Positions 25,875-34,710 are shown, counted from the stretch's first letter. The stretch is DNA of 64,000 bases from Anabaena sp. PCC 7108 (GCF_000332135.1 NZ_KB235896.1:4208356-4272355), one strand, 5' to 3'. Numbers and translations are program-made. The notes: generated by a model from the letters alone, not told the origin.

Positions 25875-26882
25875 ATGGGTAAGCAGCGCGTTCTGTCGGG
25901 AGTTCAACCAACTGGTAACTTACATTTGGGTAACTATTTAGGTGCGATTCGCAACTGGGTAGAAATTCAAGACCAGTATGAAAATTTCTTTTGTGTGGTG
26001 GATTTACACGCCATTACTGTACCGCATAACCCCGCCACTTTAGCGGCTGATACTTACAAGATTGCTGCTTTATATTTAGCCTGTGGTATTGATTTGAGTC
26101 ATTCTAGCATTTTTGTCCAATCTCATGTTTCCGCCCACAGTGAACTCACGTGGTTGCTAAATTGCATTACTCCCCTAAACTGGTTGCAAGATATGATCCA
26201 GTTTAAGGAAAAAGCCGTTAAACAAGGTGAAAATGTCGGTGTGGGTTTGTTAGATTATCCCGTGCTAATGGCGGCAGATATTCTGCTTTATCAAGCGGAT
26301 AAAGTGCCAGTGGGTGAAGATCAAAAGCAACATTTGGAACTAACGCGGGATATTGTCAACAGATTTAATCATCAATTTGCGAAAAAAGCACCTGTATTAA
26401 AATTACCAGATCCTTTGATTAGAAAGGAAGGTGCAAGGGTGATGAGTTTGACAGATGGAACAAGGAAAATGTCAAAATCAGATCCTTCAGAATTAAGCAG
26501 AATTAATGTTTTAGACTCTCCAGAGGAGATTACCAAGAAAATTAAACGCTGTAAAACTGATTTGGTGCGAGGTTTAACTTTTGATGATTCAGAACGCCCA
26601 GAATGTCATAATTTATTAACTCTCTATACCCTACTGGCTGGAAAAACCAAGGAAGAGGTAGCGGTTGAATGTGCAGATATGGGTTGGGGACAATTCAAGC
26701 CTTTGTTAACAGAAACAGCAATTAATGCTTTAAAACCAATTCAAGAAAAATATCAGGAAGTAATGGCAGATAAAGGTTATTTAGAGTCAGTTTTGCGAGA
26801 TGGTAGAGAAAAAGCGGAAACTATAGCTAATCAAACTCTCATGCAAGTAAAAGCTGCTTTAGGTTTCTCTGTTCCTCTTTAA
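25875..26882 (+). CDS. trpS: Tryptophanyl-tRNA synthetase
   Basis: A 335-residue class Ic synthetase charging tRNA-Trp in the cytoplasm. Diagnostic motifs are SGVQPTGNLHLGNYLGAI (HIGH-type box), LDYPVLMAADILLYQADKVPVGEDQKQH, and the KMSKS-type loop GTRKMSKSDPSE. Length is normal. It is followed 59 bases later by metF on the same strand, which may be cotranscribed. The start agrees with the usual N-terminus (MGKQRVLSGVQPTG). Confidence 0.96.
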   Translation: MGKQRVLSGVQPTGNLHLGNYLGAIRNWVEIQDQYENFFCVVDLHAITVPHNPATLAADTYKIAALYLACGIDLSHSSIFVQSHVSAHSELTWLLNCITPLNWLQDMIQFKEKAVKQGENVGVGLLDYPVLMAADILLYQADKVPVGEDQKQHLELTRDIVNRFNHQFAKKAPVLKLPDPLIRKEGARVMSLTDGTRKMSKSDPSELSRINVLDSPEEITKKIKRCKTDLVRGLTFDDSERPECHNLLTLYTLLAGKTKEEVAVECADMGWGQFKPLLTETAINALKPIQEKYQEVMADKGYLESVLRDGREKAETIANQTLMQVKAALGFSVPL

Positions 26883-26941
26883 GGTTTAGGCTTTTAGGTG
26901 TAATTTGTTTTACCCTGTAAGAAAACCGAACTGATCACATT

Positions 26942-27856
26942 ATGCCGGATACCCATAGCTTCAGTGCTTTAAATAACTTCCGTAAAGCAGCCCTTGCGGG
27001 TGAATTTCTCATTACCGCTGAAGTTGCACCTCCCAAGGGCGGAAATCCCACCCATACCATCGAAATGGCGGCGACTCTTAAGGGAAGGGTTCATGCTGTC
27101 AATATTACTGATGGTAGCCGCGCTGTGTTGGGAATGTCTTCTCTAGCAGCTTCGGTGATTTTGTTGCAAAATGGAATTGAGCCGATTTGCCAAGTTGCTT
27201 GCCGCGATCGCAATAGAATTGGAATACAAGCAGATTTGATGGGCGCTCATGCTTTGGGTATCCGCAACATTTTAGCTTTAACTGGCGACCCTATAAAAGC
27301 CGGTGATCATCCTGAAGCAAAAGCTGTTTTTGATTTAGAAGCTGTGCGATTATTGCAGTTAATTAGGAAGATGAATCAGGGTGTTGATTTTAATGAAAAA
27401 CTGCTCAATGATGGTGCATTAGATTTATTTGCAGGTGCAGCAGTAGATCCTCAAAGTAAAAGTTGGTCAGGTTTGCAAAGTCGTTTTGAAAAGAAGATAG
27501 AAGCCGGGGCGCAATTTTTTCAAAGTCAATTAATTACTGATTTTGAAAGATTAGAAAAGTTCATGGATAAAATTGCATCTAGTTACAATAAACCAATTTT
27601 GGCTGGAATTTTTCTGTTGAAATCGGCAAAAAATGCCCAGTTTATTAATAAAGCGGTTCCAGGTGTGAATATTCCTGAACACATTATTGATAGGTTAGCA
27701 AAAGCGAAACAGCCGTTACAAGAAGGGATGAAAATTGCAGCGGAACAAGTGCAGATTGCGCGGGGATTGTGTCAGGGTGTGCATATAATGGCGGTGAAGC
27801 GGGAAGATTTGATTGCGCCAATTTTGGATTTAGCAGGAGTGGGAAAGGTTAGTTAG
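26942..27856 (+). CDS. metF: Methylenetetrahydrofolate reductase family protein
   Basis: A 304-residue FAD-dependent TIM-barrel protein of the MTHFR family, reducing 5,10-methylene-THF to 5-methyl-THF for methionine synthesis. Visible motifs: FLITAEVAPPKGGN (substrate-binding Glu), VNITDGSRAVLGMSSLAAS, PICQVACRDRNRIGIQADLMGAHALGIRNILALTGDP, and GAQFFQSQLITD. It is of the short cyanobacterial type without a regulatory domain. The last 36 bases (27821-27856) recur as a diverged copy at 28781-28816, downstream of the next gene. An 18-base piece of the family A MITE left end follows the stop at 27867. Confidence 0.9.
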   Translation: MPDTHSFSALNNFRKAALAGEFLITAEVAPPKGGNPTHTIEMAATLKGRVHAVNITDGSRAVLGMSSLAASVILLQNGIEPICQVACRDRNRIGIQADLMGAHALGIRNILALTGDPIKAGDHPEAKAVFDLEAVRLLQLIRKMNQGVDFNEKLLNDGALDLFAGAAVDPQSKSWSGLQSRFEKKIEAGAQFFQSQLITDFERLEKFMDKIASSYNKPILAGIFLLKSAKNAQFINKAVPGVNIPEHIIDRLAKAKQPLQEGMKIAAEQVQIARGLCQGVHIMAVKREDLIAPILDLAGVGKVS

Positions 27857-28019
27857 AAGGAAAAGCGGCGTTGCATAATTAAAGTATGAATTTAGTAGAG
27901 ACGTTACATGGAACGTCTCTACAAGGACTTTGACATCACGGATATTTAAATTCAGTCGTTGTCTCTGATATTGCTAATTTTGCTAAACTAAAACAAACCT
28001 CATAAAATCCGAGGAAGTT

Positions 28020-28721
28020 ATGAAATTTACTACAGATCCTCCCTATACAGAAACCAGTCTCCCAGACCATACCCAACTCCCAGAGTCAGACGGTAAATTT
28101 GTGAAAAATTGGCAAGAACACCCCCAAAGCATTTTGCTAACAGAGTCCATCACACCAGTATTACAAAAACGTCATCCAGATGGTCAGTATTGTATTGGTC
28201 AAGATTTAGGAATCTACTGGCGTATTACTGACCCTCCAGAACGCGGTGCAGAAGCTCCAGATTGGTTTTATGTTCCCAATGTACCACTTTTATTAAATGG
28301 TCAATTTCGCCGTTCCTATGTGCTATGGCAAGAATATATTTCGCCATTAATTGCCTTAGAATTTGTTTCAGGAAATGGCGCAGAAGAACGAGATAAAACT
28401 CCTTGGCAGGGTAAATTTTGGATTTATGAACAAGTAATTAAACCTGCTTTTTATGGCATTTATGAAGTCACTAAAGCCAATCTAGAAGTTTATGAATTAA
28501 TCGGTGGACAATATCAGCTATTATCAGCAAATGAACGGGGACATTATCTAATGACACCTATGGGTGTTGAAATAGGGTTATGGCAGGGAGAATATAAAAA
28601 TATGGAATTACCCTGGCTGCGTTGGTGGGATTTGCAAGGTAATTTGTTGTTAACTGGTGAAGAAAGAGCAAATCGCTTGGCTGCACAATTACGTGCTTTG
28701 GGGGTTGAACCGGAAGCGTAA
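28020..28721 (+). CDS. Uma2-family (DUF820) putative endonuclease, long form
   Basis: A 233-residue Uma2/DUF820 protein of the longer subtype. CIGQDLGIYWRITDPPERGA is followed by EAPDWFYVPNVP (predicted catalytic Asp), then LIALEFVSGNGAEERDKTPW (Glu of the ExK-like site) and KFWIYEQVIKPAFYGIYE. A C-terminal segment ends in a helical EERANRLAAQLRALGVEP tail typical of this subtype. Function is unproven; the fold is PD-(D/E)XK nuclease-like. GAGGAAG just upstream of ATG 28020 is a good ribosome binding site. The gene sits between metF and a duplicated metF tail. Confidence 0.88.
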   Translation: MKFTTDPPYTETSLPDHTQLPESDGKFVKNWQEHPQSILLTESITPVLQKRHPDGQYCIGQDLGIYWRITDPPERGAEAPDWFYVPNVPLLLNGQFRRSYVLWQEYISPLIALEFVSGNGAEERDKTPWQGKFWIYEQVIKPAFYGIYEVTKANLEVYELIGGQYQLLSANERGHYLMTPMGVEIGLWQGEYKNMELPWLRWWDLQGNLLLTGEERANRLAAQLRALGVEPEA

Positions 28722-28780
28722 TATTATTTTGGATTTTGGGTTAAAAATGCTATGGCGAAACGCCCGCTGGAAGCGATCGC

Positions 28781-28816
28781 ATTTTAGATTTAGCGGAGGT
28801 GGGAAAGGTTAGTTAA
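28781..28816 (+). pseudogene. Duplicated 3' tail of metF
   Basis: Thirty-six bases that match the last 36 bases of metF at 31 positions and still read ILDLAEVGKVS-stop in frame, against ILDLAGVGKVS-stop in metF. No other metF sequence is present. It marks the far side of a duplication or insertion that brought in the Uma2 gene. Confidence 0.75.
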
Positions 28817-28926
28817 GCATGAGGTGTGATACCTGATTTCATAAAGAAGTCGGGTATATAGATATAAGAAATAGATTTGATGGGTGATAAATGTTTCATC
28901 CTGATATCAACTTCAAGTTTTCACAT

Positions 28927-30726
28927 CTAAAAGATGTCTAGTCTGTCTAGTCCCCAAACTTTCATAGCGATATTAACTAAAATTTCTTGACGTTTATTAA
29001 TAGCTTCATAATCCCACATTCCAAAATGAATTAGTCCAAGACTAACCATTGCACGATTTATTTGTGTATTATTACCAACATGAGGTTTTTCAGCCAAGGA
29101 ACGAGTAATCAATATTTTTGATTGTTGATATCCCAATAGTTTATTTTGATAGTTTTTATCAGAAATAGAACTATTTATAGTTTTTTCTAATAAAGTCAAA
29201 TTACCGAGTTTACTAGAATAAGAATCTTGTTTAGCTTGAGGTAAAATATGTTCAATAGTGATTGATTTATCTAAGTAAAAATCTAGAGATTCAGAGTGAC
29301 CGAAGGCTTCTTTTTCAACATATTGAGTTATTTTAGCTAATAAATAACGTAACCGATACTTCGCTAAATTTGATCCAGAAGTTTGGCTTACAGATTGTTG
29401 AAATTCGTCTTTCAATTCTGTGATTTGAGGGATAAAATATTTATCAACAAAATCATCTAGATTTTCAATAGTTTTCACACATCTTAATTCCCTTGACCAA
29501 ATAGCAAATTCTCTAGTAATATTAAAGTCTTTTCGCCTAGTTTTTCTAGTAATAGAAATAATAAAAAATAAGTTTTCAATATAATATGATAGTTTTTCAA
29601 AAATAGCTTTTTCTAAAAAATGTCCTCCTAGCAATAATAGTAAATGAGCTTTGACTCTACCTTGGATTTTACCAATAGCTTTTAAATGTAAATTATCTGA
29701 TCCATCAATATTTTTTCCCTGACTAAATTTACAATAGTGATCAGCAGCTAAAATAAGATCATCGAGAAATTTCACGGGATTACTTTGAATACCTTGTTGT
29801 TCTCCATATTTAAGAAACCAATCGTAAATTTCTTCTTCTGGAAAACTATTTGATAAGTCAACCTCGTAATGAGACATCAAATAATATCGTAAAAATTGTA
29901 AAGGTTGTTGTTTATTTTCATAGAGTAATTTTAAAAGTTCTTCCCACTTTTTCGTTAAAGCTTGCCAATGGCGGTCTCTTGCCTGTTCTTTCGCCGTATG
30001 AATGAATAGGTAATTTTTCAATAAATCAACAGGAGTTAATCCTATACCTCTTTCATTAATTGTTTCAAAAACCTTTAAAGCATTTGTTAAATTAGGGGTT
30101 TCAATTCTAATTAATTTAGTTCGGTTGGCGATAGCTGTCGAAACTTTTTTATATAATTTAATATCTTCTTCTAAATTTTCTGAAAAATATTTTTTAATCA
30201 CTTTCCATGCTTTCGCTATATTATCAGCAGACGCTGAAGATTGTAGTAATAACTTCTCAGGTTCTTGTCCATCTAATATATAATCATTAATCACTTTTTG
30301 CCCAAAGCTATCATATTGAAGACTTAATCGAGGTTTGTCAATATCTTCGCCTGTGTCTGTACTTTGAGTAGTACCTTGTAAATAACCTTCTATCGCTTTT
30401 GAATTATCACCCAGTTTTTTAATAGAATCTCTAATGACACAAAAAATCAGATATATAGTAGTGAGTCTTTGTTGACCATCTATTAATTGAAAAGTTTGTT
30501 TATCATCAGTAGAATCTGGATATACAACAATCGAACCTAAAAAATACTCGGATAAAGTTGTATCTCCTTCGTCTAGACCTAATCCTTCAAATAAATCTTC
30601 AAGTAATTTTTGAACCTGATCTTTTTGCCAGACATATTCACGTTGAAAATCTGGGACAATATAGAAATCCTGAAAGATTGTTGAAAGACTGAGGTTTCTT
30701 GATTCAATAGTAGGAATAGTAGACAT
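28927..30726 (-). CDS. GmrSD-like restriction enzyme (DUF262 + DUF1524 HNH)
   Basis: A 599-residue protein with an N-terminal DUF262 domain (PDFQREYVW, then the signature DGQQR at 83-87) and a C-terminal DUF1524 HNH nuclease domain (IEHILPQ, then SKLGNLTLLEKTINSSISDKN near residues 490-530). This is the single-chain form of GmrSD, type IV enzymes that cut modified (for example glucosylated hydroxymethylcytosine) DNA in an NTP-dependent way; related proteins act in other anti-phage systems. It is monocistronic and AT-rich. The actual target is unknown. Confidence 0.88.
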   Translation of the reverse strand: MSTIPTIESRNLSLSTIFQDFYIVPDFQREYVWQKDQVQKLLEDLFEGLGLDEGDTTLSEYFLGSIVVYPDSTDDKQTFQLIDGQQRLTTIYLIFCVIRDSIKKLGDNSKAIEGYLQGTTQSTDTGEDIDKPRLSLQYDSFGQKVINDYILDGQEPEKLLLQSSASADNIAKAWKVIKKYFSENLEEDIKLYKKVSTAIANRTKLIRIETPNLTNALKVFETINERGIGLTPVDLLKNYLFIHTAKEQARDRHWQALTKKWEELLKLLYENKQQPLQFLRYYLMSHYEVDLSNSFPEEEIYDWFLKYGEQQGIQSNPVKFLDDLILAADHYCKFSQGKNIDGSDNLHLKAIGKIQGRVKAHLLLLLGGHFLEKAIFEKLSYYIENLFFIISITRKTRRKDFNITREFAIWSRELRCVKTIENLDDFVDKYFIPQITELKDEFQQSVSQTSGSNLAKYRLRYLLAKITQYVEKEAFGHSESLDFYLDKSITIEHILPQAKQDSYSSKLGNLTLLEKTINSSISDKNYQNKLLGYQQSKILITRSLAEKPHVGNNTQINRAMVSLGLIHFGMWDYEAINKRQEILVNIAMKVWGLDRLDIF

Positions 30727-30841
30727 AAGTTTTTATTTTTTGAATTATCTTAAATAATGAATTTCGATTAGGGAAGTGAGGCTGTAAAGATCCATCATAA
30801 AATTATACTACAGACACTGCTTCAGTATGAGAGATCGTTTC

Positions 30842-30973
30842 TTATTTCTCTTGCAACATCACTTGTTTACGCTCTTTATACTCAATATACTGACATAGAG
30901 CATAATTGATAAGCTGTTGTGCAGCTAAATATTGCGAAAAATCCATGAGTTCTTGAAAATCCTGAAAGTTCAT
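30842..30973 (-). CDS. Possible short gene or gene remnant
   Basis: A 43-codon frame MNFQDFQELMDFSQYLAAQQ continuing to a Lys/Glu-rich end. It is open upstream of the ATG for ten more codons (QGITDNLPGL), which suggests the tail of a longer lost gene. No family is recognised and no clear ribosome binding site is seen. The rest of 30727-31234 contains only short inverted repeats (ACTCATG/CATGAGT near 31030-31055; TGTGGCAGAA/TTCTGCCACA at 31104-31195) and no convincing gene. Confidence 0.25.
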   Translation of the reverse strand: MNFQDFQELMDFSQYLAAQQLINYALCQYIEYKERKQVMLQEK

Positions 30974-31234
30974 CAAACCCGGTAAATTATCAGTAATTCC
31001 CTGTTATTTTAAGTGACGCAAACAAACACTCATGACTTCAGTTACAGCCATGAGTGTAGTCAGGGGAAAAAAGACAATTTTAAAACCCAAATTTGGCCAT
31101 TCTGTGGCAGAAAAGGGGGGGAGCTTTGCCACCTTCAACAAAATTTACTACCAGTGGCACATGAGGAAAAGCAGCGGCTTGGCAATTCTGCCACAAATTG
31201 AGGTGCTTTTTACTGCTAACCGCTGCTGTAACTC

Positions 31235-32500
31235 CTAAAACCGTCCATTCCCCTGGACAATATGCTTCACAGTCGTCAAAGTCTCCAAACTAATAAATCC
31301 CCGGCGATGTCCTTTTTGATTCGACATTCCCAAAAATACTGCATCTCCCCGTGAAGAGTTGCGGGAAAACCGAGGGGAAGCATTGATGTAGGTGGAGGCG
31401 CTGTTGACTCCTAAAGCAAATTGCCGACTTTCTTGGTAAGATTCTGTGACGATGCAATCAGCATGACTGCTACTATATTGATTAATCCAAGCGATCGCAC
31501 TTTCTAAGCTATCCACCAATTTAAAAGCTACTGTTTTCGTTAAATATGGCGTTCCCCATTCTCCCTCTTTCGCTAACTGCAACTGGGGAAAAGCTTCTAC
31601 TAATTCCTCATCTGCTTTGAGTTCAAAGCCTTTATCCTTTAAACTATTCCACAACACAGACAAGGAAGATGGTAAAGCTTGACGATGAATAAGAACCTTT
31701 TCAATGGCGTTGACTGGATCTGGTTCACTCTCATGACTATCGAGAATCATCCAGCGCACCATTTCCAAGCTACTATTGAGCGACCAGTATAGGTAACAAT
31801 TACCCATCGCTGACTTTAAAACCGGACAAGTTGCTTGTTTTATTACCTGTTGGATTAAGCTAGAACGTCCATAGGGAATAACTAAACTGAGATACTGGTC
31901 TTGAGTCACTAAATCTCGAACAGAAGCACCATGTTCAGATGTAACTAATTCTATACAGCCTGGTGGTAAACCAACTTCAGTAATAGCATTTTGCAGTACT
32001 TCTACAATCGCCGCGTTAGAATGACTAGCTTCTGTACTACCTTTGAGAATCACACTATTACCAGTTTTAATACAAAAACCAGCTGCGATCGCACCCAAAT
32101 CAGGAAAAGCCTCATAAATAAATCCAATTACTCCCAAAGGCATCAACTGAGTATAACTTTGGGAGTCTTCCTGTTGATAATCGGCAGTTCTCACCCGTCG
32201 CAAGGGATCTGATAATTCCCCTAAGCGTTGGAGAATCTCCACTGTATTCTCTAACCTTGAGGGAGTTAGCTTCAACCAATCTAAAATCAACTCTGATACT
32301 GCCATTTCTCGACTTGCTTCTAAATCCAATGTATTGGCTTCAAGAATGTCGTCGAATGAATGTTTTAGTGCTTGTGCCATTGCCAACACAGCACGACTCC
32401 GATCTATTCCCTTAGTGATACCTAACTTCAGGGAAGTTTGATAAGCGCGTCTAGCACTCTTGATAGGTTCAGGAAAATCATCAAAAACTTCAACGGTCAT
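31235..32500 (-). CDS. proA: Glutamate-5-semialdehyde dehydrogenase (gamma-glutamyl phosphate reductase)
   Basis: A 421-residue aldehyde-dehydrogenase-superfamily enzyme for the second step of proline synthesis, reducing gamma-glutamyl phosphate with NADPH. Motifs: PLGVIGFIYEAFPD, SVILKGSTEASHSN, the catalytic Cys region AMGNCYLYW, SSHADCIVTE, VNSASTYINASPRFS and GRGDAVFLGMSNQKGHRRG-like SSRGDAVFLGMS. Most ProA proteins have GNCH at the active site; here it is GNCY, so this may be a diverged paralogue. The upstream membrane-protein gene ends four bases before this start, indicating an operon. Confidence 0.85.
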   Translation of the reverse strand: MTVEVFDDFPEPIKSARRAYQTSLKLGITKGIDRSRAVLAMAQALKHSFDDILEANTLDLEASREMAVSELILDWLKLTPSRLENTVEILQRLGELSDPLRRVRTADYQQEDSQSYTQLMPLGVIGFIYEAFPDLGAIAAGFCIKTGNSVILKGSTEASHSNAAIVEVLQNAITEVGLPPGCIELVTSEHGASVRDLVTQDQYLSLVIPYGRSSLIQQVIKQATCPVLKSAMGNCYLYWSLNSSLEMVRWMILDSHESEPDPVNAIEKVLIHRQALPSSLSVLWNSLKDKGFELKADEELVEAFPQLQLAKEGEWGTPYLTKTVAFKLVDSLESAIAWINQYSSSHADCIVTESYQESRQFALGVNSASTYINASPRFSRNSSRGDAVFLGMSNQKGHRRGFISLETLTTVKHIVQGNGRF

Positions 32501-32504
32501 TGAG

Positions 32505-32963
32505 TTAACGTCTGTAGGTAAGCCAGACCATAATTACTGGCGGGATAGCCAACAGCAATGTTATTACCCAAACAACGATGCTTGGAACATTTGCCAGCCG
32601 TGCTAATAATAGCCATATAATCACTAGCACGAAAATAATGCCCAGCGCTATTGGCCAATAATTTTCTCTCCATCGGGGTTGGACAATGCGCCAACTATTT
32701 CCTGTCCAGCGCCAAGCTTGCTTATACGGATAGGTGGGAGAAAGTTTTTCTAGCACATGACCATTATCTTCTACAACGAAAATTTGCTGACAGCGATCGC
32801 ATCCAAATGCATCTGTTAGCGTAATCGGGATTAACTGTCCACGGCGACGGCAGGGACAAATATATTCCGTATTAAGATCTATTTTTTCAGGTTTTTGAGA
32901 TGGCACAAGCGATATAAATAACTTGAGCGTGTTTTTCTTAACTGTTCTAGCTGAAGACCCCAA
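32505..32963 (-). CDS. Membrane protein with N-terminal zinc-ribbon-like cysteines
   Basis: A 152-residue protein. Residues about 30-65 contain two Cys pairs (CPCRRRG and CDRC) like a zinc ribbon. Residues about 106-125 and 128-148 are two closely spaced transmembrane helices (IALGIIFVLVIIWLLLA and VVWVITLLLAIPPVIMVWL). It ends four bases upstream of proA and is likely cotranscribed. Function is unknown; it looks like a conserved cyanobacterial family. Confidence 0.75.
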   Translation of the reverse strand: MGSSARTVKKNTLKLFISLVPSQKPEKIDLNTEYICPCRRRGQLIPITLTDAFGCDRCQQIFVVEDNGHVLEKLSPTYPYKQAWRWTGNSWRIVQPRWRENYWPIALGIIFVLVIIWLLLARLANVPSIVVWVITLLLAIPPVIMVWLTYRR

Positions 32964-33136
32964 GAATTACTTCCTGGACTACTATTTCTAGTATATTTCT
33001 GGCTGCATTGTACTTGCCATTTTCAAATTGACAAAATACTTAGCACTAAAAAACTCCGCTCCCTTTGACCTTGTTCTCACATAAACAGATGCCATCAGCG
33101 GTTTAATAATCTGAGTTTTCTAAATATTAATTGAAA

Positions 33137-33208
33137 AGCGGGTAACGCGATTCGAACGCGCGACATCAACCTTGGCAAGGTTGCGCTCTACCACTGAGCT
33201 ATACCCGC
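33137..33208 (-). tRNA. trnG-GCC: tRNA-Gly (anticodon GCC)
   Basis: The minus strand folds as a complete cloverleaf. Acceptor arms are GCGGGTA and TACCCGC with discriminator T; the D arm contains AGCTCAGTGGTAGAGC; the anticodon stem-loop ACCTTGCCAAGGT gives anticodon GCC; the T arm contains GTTCGAATC. CCA is not encoded. It lies alone between the proA operon and ribH. Confidence 0.96.
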
Positions 33209-33272
33209 AACTTTCACATTAATATAACTATCTCAGATTTATCCCGGTTTGTCAACCCCTAAATTTATGTTT

Positions 33273-33376
33273 TTTGGTGATTGGTGATTGGTAATTGGTG
33301 ATTGGTGATTGGTGATCGGTGATTGGTAATTGGTGATTGGTGATTGGTGATTGGTGATTGGTGATTGGTAATTGGT
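33273..33376. repeat. Heptanucleotide STRR array (TTGGTGA/TTGGTAA)
   Basis: About fifteen tandem copies of the 7-mer TTGGTGA with scattered TTGGTAA and TCGGTGA variants. Short tandemly repeated repetitive sequences of this kind are a hallmark of heterocystous cyanobacteria. The complementary array lies at 34607-34697, so the ribH-psbZ pair is framed by inverted arrays. Confidence 0.95.
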
Positions 33377-33409
33377 AGACAAGATGAGCAAATATTGATA
33401 TTTCTTCTG

Positions 33410-33440
33410 CCCCCTGCCCCCTGCCCCCTGCCCCCTGCCC
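33410..33440. repeat. Heptanucleotide STRR array (TGCCCCC)
   Basis: About four tandem TGCCCCC units ending two bases before the ribH stop codon. It is a second STRR type, with different composition from the adjacent TTGGTGA array. Confidence 0.9.
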
Positions 33441-33441
33441 G

Positions 33442-33999
33442 CTAAACCACCTCTGACTCCACGGGATTTTGGATTGCAGCTGGAAGGGTTTGAGCATTCC
33501 GAGCATAAGGTTCTGCTAGGTTAGAGCGTAAATTACGCATCAGGCTGGCCATTTCTATAGCATTCATGGCATAATCCCAGCCGTGATTACTTTTAATTCC
33601 GGCTCGCTCTAATGCTTGTTGCATCGTGTCCGTTGTCAAAATGCCAAAAATCACGGGTACGCCTGTTTGAAAGCTGGCAGCAGCAATACCCTTAGCTACT
33701 TCAGATGAGACATAATCAAAATGGGGCGTTTGTCCTTTAATCACCGCACCCAGACAAATTATGGCATCATAACGATGGGAGAGCGCCAACTGCCGAGCCA
33801 CGGTAGGAACTTCAAAGCTGCCTGGAACCCAAACATAGTCTACTTGATTGCCTTGAGGATCGGGATTTATACCATGACGTTTCAGACAATCTTGACATCC
33901 TTCTACAAGTTTGAGAGTAACTAAGTCATTGAATCGACCAATCACCATTGCAAACCGCAAAGGCTCTGTTTGAGTAAAATTTCCCTCAAAAACTGCCAT
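33442..33999 (-). CDS. ribH: 6,7-Dimethyl-8-ribityllumazine synthase
   Basis: A 185-residue lumazine synthase, the penultimate step of riboflavin synthesis. Family motifs are visible: [37 protein letters not shown] (catalytic His in the PHFD segment) and [20 protein letters not shown]. The N-terminus [13 protein letters not shown] is the usual one for cyanobacteria. It is slightly longer than average owing to a C-terminal extension ending near the STRR. It lies downstream of psbZ on the same strand, the common cyanobacterial order. Confidence 0.95.
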   Translation of the reverse strand: MAVFEGNFTQTEPLRFAMVIGRFNDLVTLKLVEGCQDCLKRHGINPDPQGNQVDYVWVPGSFEVPTVARQLALSHRYDAIICLGAVIKGQTPHFDYVSSEVAKGIAAASFQTGVPVIFGILTTDTMQQALERAGIKSNHGWDYAMNAIEMASLMRNLRSNLAEPYARNAQTLPAAIQNPVESEVV

Positions 34000-34056
34000 G
34001 ACTGCCTCTTAAATTAACTATAAATTCTTAGCCAATACTCTTTTCTGCCTTCAATA

Positions 34057-34154
34057 TAGAGGAGCAGGAAAGCAAGTTTAGGAAAAAGTCATCAGACAAA
34101 AGAAAATCTCTTTTTCAGCTTTGACCTTATTACCTGAGCTTTTCTGCTCCTCTA
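34057..34154. repeat. Long inverted repeat between psbZ and ribH
   Basis: Seventeen-base arms TAGAGGAGCAGGAAAGC (34057-34073) and GCTTTTCTGCTCCTCTA (34138-34154) pair with one mismatch around a 64-base loop that itself holds an A/T hairpin. It could be a transcribed structure in the psbZ 3' or ribH 5' untranslated region, or a small mobile element. No second copy is seen in the window. Confidence 0.6.
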
Positions 34155-34195
34155 AATTTTTATGTTATGCGCTTGTGACTGTTTGTAACCGTCAT

Positions 34196-34384
34196 CTACA
34201 CCACAAAAAAGTTTAATATCCCGACTAAAACCACTAAGATCGTCCAAACTCCAGAACCAACCCACAGTAGCTTTTTCGATTCAACCCAATTTTGAGGGGT
34301 TGCATAAGCGACAGGAACGCCAATCACCAAGACAAAAGACATTAGAACTAGAGATACTAAAGCAAATTGGAATACTAAGGTCAT
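34196..34384 (-). CDS. psbZ: Photosystem II reaction centre protein Z
   Basis: A 62-residue thylakoid protein beginning [20 protein letters not shown], the standard PsbZ (Ycf9) start and length, with two transmembrane helices (about 3-25 and 38-60) joined by [15 protein letters not shown]. PsbZ sits at the photosystem II core periphery near CP43. The frame is open further upstream to an ATG at 34480, but the added residues are not part of the family, so 34384 is the start. Followed by ribH. Confidence 0.96.
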   Translation of the reverse strand: MTLVFQFALVSLVLMSFVLVIGVPVAYATPQNWVESKKLLWVGSGVWTILVVLVGILNFFVV

Positions 34385-34606
34385 TTTTACTTTTCCCAAC
34401 ACAGCGATATCGTAACTTGTCCCAAGACTGTCGCTGTATGATGGACAGACTGGGTTGTTCAGTGACCCCGGTGAACTCACTTGATCTTCTGAACCATTAA
34501 TATTTTACGTCCGGTTTGTAACAGATGATCAATTGTCATTAGTCATTATCTCCACCTGCTTCTTCTCCCTGTTCCCTGCAACCTCTCCCTCTGCTCTCTA
34601 TTACTG

Positions 34607-34697
34607 TCACCTGTCACCTGTCACCTGTTACCTGTCACCTGTCACCAATCACCAATCACCAATCACCAATCACCAATCACCAATCACCAATCACCTG
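34607..34697. repeat. Heptanucleotide STRR array (TCACCTG then TCACCAA)
   Basis: Several CACCTGT units followed by about seven ACCAATC units and further CACCTGT units. The ACCAATC block is the reverse complement of the array at 33273-33376. The array ends about 14 bases before the DHH/CBS/CCA gene start. Confidence 0.93.
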
Positions 34698-34710
34698 TCA
34701 CCTATTCCCT

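Noticed and set aside
31013-31238. Two overlapping plus-strand frames of 62 and 68 codons
   Set aside because: No ribosome binding site, no recognisable protein pattern, and they cover inverted-repeat DNA and the proA 3' end.
33273-33376. Tandem array considered as a CRISPR
   Set aside because: Seven-base units without spacers; these are STRR repeats and no cas genes are near.
33252-33506. Reading frame of 84 codons rich in LPITNHQSPITNHQ repeats
   Set aside because: It is translation of the TTGGTGA heptamer array and the TGCCCCC array, antisense or out of frame to ribH; no ribosome site or family.
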